Part shown: piece by piece, positions 1 through 6,675 of the stretch
Layout of the letters: each line of letters starts with the position of its first letter
How positions within the stretch are numbered: position 1 is the stretch's first letter
Made by a program: the position numbers and the translations under genes
NCBI GenBank assembly: GCA_023430285.1
Contig: JAEZAV010000044.1
Location: 1-13,952 of the forward strand
Direction of reading: 5' to 3'
DNA: 13,952 nt
Origin: Methanobacteriota archaeon
Lineage (GTDB): Archaea; Methanobacteriota; Methanobacteria; Methanobacteriales; Methanobacteriaceae
Notes under the pieces: model-generated
Told to the model about the DNA's origin: nothing
The model's input: only the letters and a program-made list of their open reading frames with translations
The model's database searches: none

Positions 1-277
1 ATTCTGTTTTGCACAGTTGTATTTCTATTGCCGAAACATTACTGTTGGATCCTTCTCTGCTGGTCATTTCTTCGGTACAGATATCTATGGAACCTACTTC
101 TAACTCTGGTAAGAATCTGTTCCTCACTATTTCAGCTACATCCACTGCCCTGCTTATTGCTCTTCCTCTTGCTTTTAACATTACCTCAGGTACTCCACTA
201 TTCATCTGAGTTACTACAGCTAATACATAGTTCATTACTGGTTTGTTTCCAATGTAAACAACATTTTCCTCTGACAT
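1..277 (-). CDS. albA: DNA/RNA-binding protein Alba, 3' end cut by window edge
   Basis: Alba is a small dimeric archaeal chromatin protein that coats DNA and also binds RNA; its affinity is modulated by acetylation of an N-terminal lysine in Sulfolobus. The reverse strand gives 92 codons with no stop before the window edge. It begins MSEENVVYIGNKPVMNYV and contains the family hallmarks: the IGNKPVMNYV segment with the lysine at residue 12, the basic stretch KARGRAISRAVDVAEIVRNR (about 35-54), and the C-terminal IEIQL strand. Alba proteins are usually about 90-97 residues, so only a few residues at most are missing. The ATG at 277 is chosen because GGAGG lies 8 bases upstream (286-290); a GTG directly before it is also possible. 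A TATA-like stretch near 328-338 (reverse strand) lies inside the tail of the upstream pseudogene. Confidence 0.93.
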   Translation of the reverse strand, partial: MSEENVVYIGNKPVMNYVLAVVTQMNSGVPEVMLKARGRAISRAVDVAEIVRNRFLPELEVGSIDICTEEMTSREGSNSNVSAIEIQLCKTE

Positions 278-329
278 CACTTAAACCTCCAAGATAATCC
301 ATAAATTATTAATTATTCTTTCTCAACTA

Positions 330-977
330 TTATATCCAATTATCCATTTGATTTTCTTGGTATTCATAATATTTACCGACCACAGAAGGAGGACTAGTAA
401 AAACCATATCCGCAATATTACCCTTCATTAATTTTTCAAATCTTCTGGATCAGTTAAAACTCCACACATTAACCTATGATTACCTAATTGCCAATTTATC
501 CTTTTTGCACATAGATTCTATTTTTTTCATCTGTATCAAAATCATCTTCAACAATCTCAATATTATTTTAAGGATTAAATGAGGATAGCTCTTTAAGTTC
601 ATTTTGTTCAAATCCTGTTTGTGATAAACTAACTCAATTTTATCCATTAAAGGTTCTTAATTGCCATATTTCAATTCATCTGTGAGCTTATTATCTGCAA
701 TCATATAGCTAATGGCTTCAGGTTAACCATGAAGATGTTCCATTTCTTCGATATGGAACTTGTTTACATGGAGCTGTTCAGTAGCTGCTATATGCTCATG
801 GCCTGTAATGATAAAATTATCCCTACTTATAATTATTGGCCTACCCATTCTAACTCTTTGATTGAATCAGCAATTTTTTTGTATCTGTTCCTGCGTATGA
901 TTTCTGGGATTTCCTGGATGTAACATCAATATCAATTTGAAATTAAGATTGAACAACAAACTAAAAGAAAATTTCAA
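330..977 (-). pseudogene. Decayed ParB-domain/DNA methyltransferase fusion gene
   Basis: Reading the reverse strand across frames recovers an ordered protein. A GGAGGTG (986-992) sits 8 bases before a TTG at 977. A ParB-like N-terminal segment follows (LHPGNPRNHTQEQIQK, then IADSIKELEW, then GRPIIISRDNFIITGHEHI, MEHLHG, PEAISYMIADNKLTDE). A linker (NIEIVEDDFDTDE) leads to the start of a methyltransferase (WQLGNHRLMCG, GNIADMVFTSPPS). Such ParB-plus-methylase proteins are common in phages and mobile elements and methylate DNA. The gene is broken: an extra A in a run of A (IQK/IAD), a lost base at EW/GRP, in-frame stops after EMEHLHG and after ELKYGN, and further shifts in the linker and methylase. 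The catalytic SPPY is SPPS, and the frame ends at 330 just after motif IV, so most of the catalytic domain is absent. It is a relic, not a functional enzyme. Confidence 0.86.
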
Positions 978-1147
978 CTATCTAACACCTCCAGCTACTA
1001 AAACTGTTTAAAAATAATTAAATTGAAGAGTATAAACTAAAACGAGATTATTTTAATATGAAAAATTTTTAATAACAAAAGATTATTTTAGTACCTAGTT
1101 ATAGAAATTATTATAATCATAGAAATATTTTAATTTGGGGATTTTAT

Positions 1148-1804
1148 ATGGCTGAAGATTCCAAAAATGAAGAGCTATGTTTTAATAGTGAAGAATGTGC
1201 AGAAATAGCTTACAACGAAGTATTACGTAAATATGATGACATTTTACACGGTTATGCTACCTTCCGCGAGAGAGCTGGAAGTATAATTGGATTTATTGGA
1301 GTTGTTTTGACATTAGAGTTTTTAGCAATAGGACCAATGAATTCTAATCACTTAACAACAATTAATTATATGCTAATGAATTTATCTAATTCCTTTTTTC
1401 TAATTTCATTAGTTTTCGCTGCTTTATCCTATAGAAACATTACATTCAACGATTTTGAAATATATCATTATCCAATATTAGAAAATATGGAGAAAAAACA
1501 AATTTTAGAAAAAATATCATTTCAAAGGTTGAAATTCATAGAGACTAATGATAAAAGATTGTGTAAACGAAGAATTTACACATCATGGGCTTTATATAAT
1601 TTTGTTTGCGGTTTAATTGTTATAATTTCTTTTATGACCCTTTACTTAAATGGATCGACTAATATTCTAAATTCAATCCCAATCATCATACTGTTGTTAC
1701 CTATATTAATCCTTATTATGCCGATAACTGAGTGGTATATAAAAAAGCAAATAGAATCTAACTCTCATTATAACGATTCAAACAATAAAATTGAGAGATT
1801 CTAA
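1148..1804 (+). CDS. Orphan four-helix membrane protein
   Basis: I do not recognise the family with confidence. The 218-residue protein has a charged cytoplasmic-looking N-terminus (1-42, predicted helical, AEIAYNEVLRKYDDILHGYATFRERA) leading into a hydrophobic helix at about 43-62. A second helix lies at about 76-95, then a roughly 50-residue charged loop (96-145) rich in Lys, Glu and Arg, then helices at about 146-166 and 174-193 and a polar tail. The arrangement of two helical hairpins around a soluble loop is reminiscent of SLATT-type membrane effectors of conflict systems, but this is shape similarity only. The ATG at 1148 follows GGGG (1137-1140) by 7 bases, a weak Shine-Dalgarno match. 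The very AT-rich codon use and the position between decayed genes suggest acquired DNA. Confidence 0.78.
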   Translation: MAEDSKNEELCFNSEECAEIAYNEVLRKYDDILHGYATFRERAGSIIGFIGVVLTLEFLAIGPMNSNHLTTINYMLMNLSNSFFLISLVFAALSYRNITFNDFEIYHYPILENMEKKQILEKISFQRLKFIETNDKRLCKRRIYTSWALYNFVCGLIVIISFMTLYLNGSTNILNSIPIIILLLPILILIMPITEWYIKKQIESNSHYNDSNNKIERF

Positions 1805-2059
1805 TATAAAAATTACAAAGTATTTTCAAATGGTTTTTATCCATTTTACTTAATGGATCATGATGTTTAACATGTTTAAAATCTGAATACATAGCCAATA
1901 ATCTACCCATACGTCTTTTATTTCATTATAATCTTTAAACCGGGTCCCAATTGGGGGCTTAAAACAATTCTAAATAAAAGAATCCTCTTAAAAATCCATT
2001 CCCTGAAAAATAAAAAAAGTAATATATAAAATAAATCAATTAAATTAATATTCAAATTG
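1805..2059. other. AT-rich intergenic stretch, possible short remnants
   Basis: This gap separates convergent genes. A weak inverted repeat AAATGG/CCATTT (1828-1846, 7-base loop) could form a terminator hairpin for the forward gene. A reverse-strand frame from an ATG at 1910 reads MGRLLAMYSDFKHVKHHDP and onward into the end of the forward gene. It looks mildly protein-like but has no ribosome binding site, so it is at best a gene fragment. A short palindrome CCCAATTGGG lies at 1946-1955 in a small G+C-rich pocket. The T-rich reverse-strand RNA just past the stop at 2060 may serve as a terminator. Confidence 0.4.
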
Positions 2060-2509
2060 TTATCTCATAGTTCCTGGTTTCATTGTAATTTCTAGATGAT
2101 ATTTTGTAATCTTGTTTTGTAAATCTTCAGGTAATGAGTTCTTTAGATCTCTAACTAGGACATTATTAATTTTAGCAACTTCTCTTAATTTTTTGGTACC
2201 AATTGAACCTGTGCTTTCTATAATATTAGTAACAGTTTTAACGGCTTTTTCCATATCTTCATGTAAAATATTGCTATCAGAAGAATTCATTTTTATTTTA
2301 AGTTCATATTCTCTTTTTAAATCGTATATTCTCCATTCTAAATCTTCTATTTCTGCCCTTATTAATTCAGTACTGCTTCCAGCATTGATAACCCTATGAA
2401 GATACTCTTCATAATCTCTAGTTCGATCTTGAATTATCGATTCAGATTTTTCATATAGATCGCTATCAATAGCCATGGAAACTACTTTAATATTCTTTTT
2501 TTCACTCAA
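2060..2509 (-). CDS. Ribbon-helix-helix-like protein with coiled coil
   Basis: The 149-residue protein is unrecognised as a named family. Residues 6-13 (NIKVVSMA) look like the beta strand of a ribbon-helix-helix DNA-binding fold, followed by two helices (about 16-30 and 32-44, LYEKSESIIQDRTRDYEEYL). Residues 46-73 (ELIRAEIEDLEWRIYDLKRE) form a likely coiled coil. The C-terminal part (84-135) is helical and could be another small helical or helix-turn-helix domain. Inferred role: DNA-binding dimer or tetramer, such as a mobile-element regulator or partition-type accessory protein. The start is a TTG at 2509 preceded by GGGGGTGA (2514-2521). The ATG further upstream runs into a stop. The neighbours are an orphan membrane protein and a decayed gene, so an accessory origin is likely. 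Confidence 0.75.
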   Translation of the reverse strand: MSEKKNIKVVSMAIDSDLYEKSESIIQDRTRDYEEYLHRVINAGSSTELIRAEIEDLEWRIYDLKREYELKIKMNSSDSNILHEDMEKAVKTVTNIIESTGSIGTKKLREVAKINNVLVRDLKNSLPEDLQNKITKYHLEITMKPGTMR

Positions 2510-2590
2510 ATATTCACCCCCATAATGTTTATTATAGGTAGGGGCAAATAAAAAAAGTTTGTATAATTAATTATCTCATGTCATCGTAAA

Positions 2591-2968
2591 ATGTCTTTTA
2601 CCTTTGTTAAATATCATGTAAATTCTAATACAAACCGTTTTGATGATGCATTTTGGTATTTGTTAGATACTATACTAAGTTGGACAATGGTGATATCCAT
2701 CCCAAATCAGATTTAGAACGTGCCATAGGGCACGATAATAAGGGTCACAAGAATTGGTTTCATGAGCTTTTAAACAACAATCCTAACTTTAACGATAATA
2801 AAAAATCGAGACAACAATTCTAATGAAGTTCATGATATTTTAGACAAACTTCATCTTGAGATTAACGAATTAAAGAACTCATTCATTCGAATAATGATTA
2901 ATAATTTATTAAAAAATTATGTTTTTGTTTATAAATTTTTTCTTTTTTATGTGAATACAAACAAATAA
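2591..2968 (+). pseudogene. Decayed gene of unknown function with two compensating frameshifts
   Basis: Three segments read as protein but not in one frame. Segment one, from an ATG at 2591 (MSFTFVKYHVNSNTNRFDDA, FWYLLDTIL), reaches about 2676. Segment two (from AAG at 2677: KLDNGDIHPKSDLERAIGHD, then NKGHKNWFHELLNNNPNF) is in the next frame. Segment three (DNNSNEVHDILDKLHLEINE and onward to a TAA at 2966-2968) returns to the first frame. The pattern fits a loss of one base near 2676 and a gain of one base near the A-rich run at 2798-2806. In the first frame there is a stop soon after the first break. I do not recognise the family. There is no ribosome binding site ahead of the ATG. A sequencing error pair is the main alternative; coding-like composition in three pieces makes pure chance unlikely. 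Confidence 0.6.
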
Positions 2969-3028
2969 TATTAAAATCCCTAAAATAATACCCATCCAGA
3001 AAAATCATTTGGGGGGGAATGATATTTT

Positions 3029-3406
3029 TTGAAAAAAATAGCAACCATAATAGTTCTATTTTTTATTGTAGGGATAATCGGAATATCTGGTTGTACTAGT
3101 AATGATGGAAACACGTCAAATCAAAGCTATACAAATACTACAACACAAACACCGATAACAGCAGAAACAACAAATACTTCAACAGCTTCAAACACTTCTT
3201 CACCATCACCGTCTGTTAACACGACAAGTACTAGCAAATCTAGTTCAGGTTCAGGTAACTACATTGGAAATGCAAATACTGGGAAATTTCATCTTGCTTC
3301 ATGTAGATATGTTTCAGAGATGGATGAAAGTAATAAAGTATTTTTCAATTCAAGAGAATCTGCAATATCTTCAGGATATGTGCCCTGTAAAGTTTGCAAT
3401 CCCTAA
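3029..3406 (+). CDS. Lipoprotein with C-terminal Ada-like zinc-binding domain
   Basis: The 125-residue protein starts with a Lys-rich n-region and hydrophobic core ending in a lipobox-like ISGC, so Cys22 would be lipidated and the protein anchored outside the membrane. Residues 25-76 are a Thr/Ser/Asn-rich linker, probably glycosylated. The C-terminal 48 residues (YIGNANTGKFHLASCRYVSE through GYVPCKVCNP) resemble the Ada-type metal-binding domain often found at the end of secreted nucleases and competence-type proteins. Candidate ligands are Cys92, Cys120 and Cys123 with His88; classic Ada uses four Cys. No nuclease domain is present, so this is a bare anchored domain. The start is a TTG at 3029 after a G-rich stretch (3011-3017). 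The ATG at 3020 is out of frame. A hairpin terminator follows directly. Confidence 0.85.
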   Translation: MKKIATIIVLFFIVGIIGISGCTSNDGNTSNQSYTNTTTQTPITAETTNTSTASNTSSPSPSVNTTSTSKSSSGSGNYIGNANTGKFHLASCRYVSEMDESNKVFFNSRESAISSGYVPCKVCNP

Positions 3407-3408
3407 CC

Positions 3409-3457
3409 TTTGAAGAATCTAAATTAAATTTTAGATCTTCAAACTTTGTTTTTTTTA
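3409..3457 (+). terminator. Intrinsic terminator of the lipoprotein gene
   Basis: An inverted repeat TTTGAAGAATCTAAA (3409-3423) pairs with TTTTAGATCTTCAAA (3429-3443) with a one-base bulge, followed by CTTTG and eight T (3449-3456). It starts three bases after the stop codon. Archaeal termination depends mainly on the T run; the hairpin is extra support. Confidence 0.7.
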
Positions 3458-3581
3458 ATATCTAGAAATTAGAATATTACCATTTTATATAGTTGTATGT
3501 ATATACTAGGTGATGGGTAATCACTAATTCAATTATTTTTCTACTCCCAAAAATCTTAATTTTAACTTAATTTTGAAATTG

Positions 3582-3600
3582 TAGCCCAAATATTGGGCTA
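3582..3600. repeat. Perfect inverted repeat TAGCCCAA/TTGGGCTA
   Basis: An 8-base perfect stem with a 3-base loop lies 62 bases downstream of the prenyltransferase stop (reverse strand) and well past the lipoprotein terminator. Its G+C-rich core stands out from the AT-rich surroundings. It could be a transcription-stop hairpin for the reverse operon or a protein-binding site; no T run follows directly on either strand. Confidence 0.4.
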
Positions 3601-3662
3601 AATAGATTTAAATGTATTAAAATCTATTATTACATTTAATACCAACTAATTTTCATTTAATT

Positions 3663-4586
3663 TCAAATTAAAAGATAGATGAAATATGCGTCAATAAGTA
3701 GGGACATTAAAAACAGTAACAGCACATAGATGGTGGCATACCTCGTTGCAGACATTTCATCCAACGGTCTTTTTATGAGAGTGATTATACCCATGGTAAC
3801 TGAAATTAATGAAATAACCACCAACACTATAAAATCTAATTTTGCTGGGAATAATCCCGTGTATGGAATTAGTACAAAGGAAAATGTGGCTAAAAAAGCG
3901 CAGATCAAGCTGAGCCTGTATCCAAATTCCCTGCCCTTTAAAACTATCCATGTTATCTTGTTGCCAAGCTTATCCCCTTCCATACTCGGAATTTCGAAGT
4001 TGTTGATGAAGATAATTTGGAGGAAGATCACTGGGATGGCGAAGATTAAGAAGGGTAGATCTAGAGTTCCTTTCATTGCGAAGTAGCCTGCTCCTAGGAA
4101 TATTACCACGGCAACAATGTTTGCAACTTCTCCCAATCTTCGATATACAAGTTTTATTGGAGGGGCTGTGTAAAACCAGGCTAATAAATTGCCAAACAAC
4201 ATGAATAAAAAGAAGGTTATGGGATAATTAAATATAGCTGTGAATGCAGCAGCCAATAAAATAGATATTCCCATGATTAACAGTGCGAACCATTTTGAAA
4301 ATTCTCTTAATTCAGGATTTTTAATTAGTACACCACTACCTCCAGATATTGTGTTGGGAGTTGTTAAATGATCCACTTCAAAATCAAAGTAATCATTGCT
4401 GTAGTGAACTGAAAGATGAGCTGTAAACAGAATTAAGTACCCTAGAATGAATTTGCTTGAAACAAATTCAGAACCCAATATCACCGCCAACAATGCACCC
4501 ATGGTAAAAACAAGAAAATTTCCAGCCAAATATTGGGGCCTTCCAAGCTTAAGTATATTATACACTGTTTTGAAGTTGATATTCAT
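3663..4586 (-). CDS. UbiA-family prenyltransferase, downstream copy
   Basis: UbiA-family enzymes are integral membrane proteins that transfer a prenyl chain from a prenyl diphosphate to an acceptor such as a quinone ring, a tetrapyrrole or glycerol phosphate. This 307-residue protein has about eight or nine hydrophobic segments, the first Asp-rich motif NDYFDFEVD (about 64-72) and the region of the second motif, EIPSMEGDK (about 198-206). In the second motif the first aspartate of DxxxD is Ser, unlike the upstream copy. The substrate cannot be told from sequence; ether-lipid synthesis (DGGGP synthase) is a known archaeal role but not established here. The ATG at 4586 is preferred over one at 4607 because an AGGG lies upstream and the extra seven residues look non-native. 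It follows the upstream copy by 38 bases, so they are probably co-transcribed. Confidence 0.88.
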   Translation of the reverse strand: MNINFKTVYNILKLGRPQYLAGNFLVFTMGALLAVILGSEFVSSKFILGYLILFTAHLSVHYSNDYFDFEVDHLTTPNTISGGSGVLIKNPELREFSKWFALLIMGISILLAAAFTAIFNYPITFFLFMLFGNLLAWFYTAPPIKLVYRRLGEVANIVAVVIFLGAGYFAMKGTLDLPFLIFAIPVIFLQIIFINNFEIPSMEGDKLGNKITWIVLKGREFGYRLSLICAFLATFSFVLIPYTGLFPAKLDFIVLVVISLISVTMGIITLIKRPLDEMSATRYATIYVLLLFLMSLLIDAYFIYLLI

Positions 4587-4624
4587 AATAATAACCCTTA
4601 AAATCATTATAATGTTATCTAATA

Positions 4625-5569
4625 TTACTTTATCAGGGAAATGAAGTATATGTTAATCAATATTACGACCGCAAATATTCCTGCTAAGTTGTAGATGCAA
4701 AATTTTGTAGCTGTTAATTTATCTTCAGGATTTTTAATCAAAGCAATAATTCCTAAAATTAATGGAATTGAGGAGATAGCTGCAACTAATCTAAAATCTA
4801 TGATGTGGGGAAACAAATTGGTGTAATTCAGAATTAAAAAGGATAGAGTTGCTAGTGATCCAGATAATGCAATTATTTTGAATCCAAATCTGCGACCGTG
4901 AGTAGCTATCCAAGTTTTTTTACCTCCTGCTTTATCTCCCTCCATATCAGGGATTTCTACGCTCATGGTGAAAAGCATTTGTAAAAAAAGCATGGGAATT
5001 GCAAAGGCTAAAAATGGAAGGGTTAAGGTTCCCATCAATGCAAAAAATCCCAATCCTGGAAATAATATTCCGATGGCAGTATTCCCAAATTCACCAAGTC
5101 CCCGATAAGACAGTTTAAATGGTGGTGCAGCGTAAATCCATGCTAATGAATTGGCAAAAACAACAAACAAAATGAAGGTTAATGGATAGTCAAATAAAAA
5201 AGTAAAAATCACAGACACTGCTATTGCTATGCTTATTAAAGAAATTGCCATGTACTTGGAAGATGTTTTCCATTCTGGATGTTCAATTAAAACACCACTC
5301 CCTCCTGAAATAGCTGTAGGAGTTACGTAATGATCAGCTTTAAAATCGTAGTAGTCGTTGTGGTAATGAACAGCCCATGTAGAAAAGAAAATGATAACGA
5401 AGCCTAGGATGAATTTGGTGAGATTAAACTCAGCACCAAACAAGATGGCAAGCAAAGCCCCTAGACTGAAATAAAAAAATAAACCAACTGCAAATTGAGG
5501 TTTACCAAGCTTAATAAACTTGAATAAATCCTTCAAATTACTAGACTTGACACTGACATCCCTAAACAA
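4625..5569 (-). CDS. UbiA-family prenyltransferase, upstream copy
   Basis: This 314-residue polytopic membrane protein aligns end to end and without gaps, by eye, with the next gene downstream, so the pair is a tandem duplication. Both Asp-rich motifs are intact: HNDYYDFKAD (about 70-79) and EIPDMEGDK (about 205-213), the magnesium-diphosphate binding sites of the family. Shared stretches include TISGGSGVLI-like and AAPPFKLSYRGLGE segments. It probably prenylates a small aromatic or lipid acceptor at the membrane; which one is unknown. The start is set at TTG 5569 because GGAGG (5578-5582) lies 8 bases upstream. A longer frame beginning at TTG 5611 has no ribosome binding site and would put the GGAGG inside the gene. 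It leads the two-gene unit. Confidence 0.9.
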   Translation of the reverse strand: MFRDVSVKSSNLKDLFKFIKLGKPQFAVGLFFYFSLGALLAILFGAEFNLTKFILGFVIIFFSTWAVHYHNDYYDFKADHYVTPTAISGGSGVLIEHPEWKTSSKYMAISLISIAIAVSVIFTFLFDYPLTFILFVVFANSLAWIYAAPPFKLSYRGLGEFGNTAIGILFPGLGFFALMGTLTLPFLAFAIPMLFLQMLFTMSVEIPDMEGDKAGGKKTWIATHGRRFGFKIIALSGSLATLSFLILNYTNLFPHIIDFRLVAAISSIPLILGIIALIKNPEDKLTATKFCIYNLAGIFAVVILINIYFISLIK

Positions 5570-5714
5570 AACAATTTCCTCCACCCAAAAAAATGTTAAG
5601 TCTAAATTCAACGATGCACTTTAACCCAGTATTAATATTATATGGATACTCTCGTTAATCAAACTATTTTTTTAAATATTTCAGAAAGTTGTAGTTTTGC
5701 CCAGTCTATGTTCT

Positions 5715-5747
5715 AAAAAAAATTATAAAGGATTATTTGGTCCTTTA
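5715..5747 (-). terminator. Intrinsic terminator of the DUF998 gene
   Basis: On the reverse strand, AAAGGA pairs with TCCTTT (5728-5747 with an 8-base loop), followed by TATAA and a run of eight T (plus-strand A at 5715-5722). It lies just past the DUF998 stop codon and separates that gene from the prenyltransferase pair. Confidence 0.65.
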
Positions 5748-5748
5748 C

Positions 5749-6417
5749 CTAAAAATATCCGTTTGTAAATCTTATTTTGACCCAGTCGTTTCCCCTGCTT
5801 GTTAAGTAACCTCCAAGTGCAGTTAAATACAGTATTATGGGATATGCAATAAATCTTTCATTGCCCCCAACACCTAAGTAAGCTATTAACGGGTTGGAAG
5901 CAGGAGTTGACCCTAACACTAAAAGGAGTATTATGGTTATTAGGGATCCTATTCCAAGTACCAACGAAATTATAACCATTGGGATGTTTAGTCCCAGTCT
6001 GTAGCTGAATATTGTTGCTAAGCTTCCAAATAGGAATGTTGTGAGTGCAAAAAACAGGTGGGTTGTACCAGTGTACTCTGGGAACAACCCCACTCCAACA
6101 GCTCCTAATGAGGAGATTAGAAGGCAAAGTGAGAAAAGACGGCATCCTCCACTTTTAAGAATTAAGTAAACTGCTAGAATACCTAAAAGTCCAAACAGTA
6201 CAACACTCACATTGAATATCATTGCAGATGGTTCTACTAGTGGGATTGATCCCCCAAGGTAGCTTAATGAATTTTTAGAAACACTGTATCCTGGAAACTG
6301 AGTTTCGGCAAAGGTGATTGCTAAGAAAAATTGAATCGTAGCAACAATCAAAATAGTTCCAGCATACTTATAATACTCCTTTTCTGGCCTAAATATACTC
6401 CCACGTTGAAATTTCAT
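5749..6417 (-). CDS. DUF998-family membrane protein
   Basis: The 222-residue protein has six predicted membrane helices (about 18-37, 65-87, 93-111, 119-138, 146-169, 188-206). It carries features seen in the DUF998 family: a PGYSVSKNSLSYLG segment after helix 1, a GVGLFPE motif at the end of helix 3 followed by a His near helix 4, and GGNERFIAYP before the last helix. The family function is not established. The start is the ATG at 6417 because GAGGGGG lies 6 bases upstream; a TTG at 6432 falls on that ribosome binding site and is rejected. It appears monocistronic, with its own promoter region containing a perfect inverted repeat and a terminator just after the stop. Confidence 0.82.
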   Translation of the reverse strand: MKFQRGSIFRPEKEYYKYAGTILIVATIQFFLAITFAETQFPGYSVSKNSLSYLGGSIPLVEPSAMIFNVSVVLFGLLGILAVYLILKSGGCRLFSLCLLISSLGAVGVGLFPEYTGTTHLFFALTTFLFGSLATIFSYRLGLNIPMVIISLVLGIGSLITIILLLVLGSTPASNPLIAYLGVGGNERFIAYPIILYLTALGGYLTSRGNDWVKIRFTNGYF

Positions 6418-6477
6418 AGTATTCCCCCTCAATTTAATGATTTATATTTATCATTTCTGTTAAAATGCATTAAACTT

Positions 6478-6496
6478 GAATGGAAACTATCCATTC
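6478..6496. promoter_or_regulatory. Inverted repeat and TATA region upstream of the DUF998 gene
   Basis: GAATGGA (6478-6484) and TCCATTC (6490-6496) form a perfect 7-base inverted repeat with a 5-base spacer. On the reverse strand a TATA-like stretch (AATATTATAATATA, about 6506-6520) lies just upstream, so the repeat sits about where transcription would start. This is the usual position for a repressor operator in archaea. The assignment is inferred from geometry only. Confidence 0.45.
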
Positions 6497-6675
6497 GCTT
6501 GTAACTATATTATAATATTTATCAGAGGTGGTAAATGCAGATTTGGGTAAATAATTATGAAAATTAAGTGCCAGTTAGTACATACGACACAATGTAGGAT
6601 CAAGGTAAAATAGAAAATATTAGGCAAATAAATTGAAATTATTTTTAACAATAATTGTTTTAAAAAATTATACAA

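Noticed and set aside
9..297. Forward reading frames of 66 and 89 codons at the left edge
   Set aside because: They lie opposite the alba gene, have no ribosome binding site and read as hydrophobic low-complexity protein; alba on the other strand explains the sequence.
729..923. Forward 64-codon frame
   Set aside because: It is antisense to the ParB-domain relic, whose motifs are clear on the reverse strand.
2112..2399. Forward 95-codon frame
   Set aside because: It is antisense to the RHH/coiled-coil gene, which has a good ribosome binding site and a sensible domain layout.
6535..6567. Ten-codon forward frame (MQIWVNNYEN) with GAGGTGGT just upstream
   Set aside because: The nearby TATA stretch would place the transcript start at the ATG, leaving out the ribosome binding site, and ten codons are too few to judge. 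Kept as a curiosity only.
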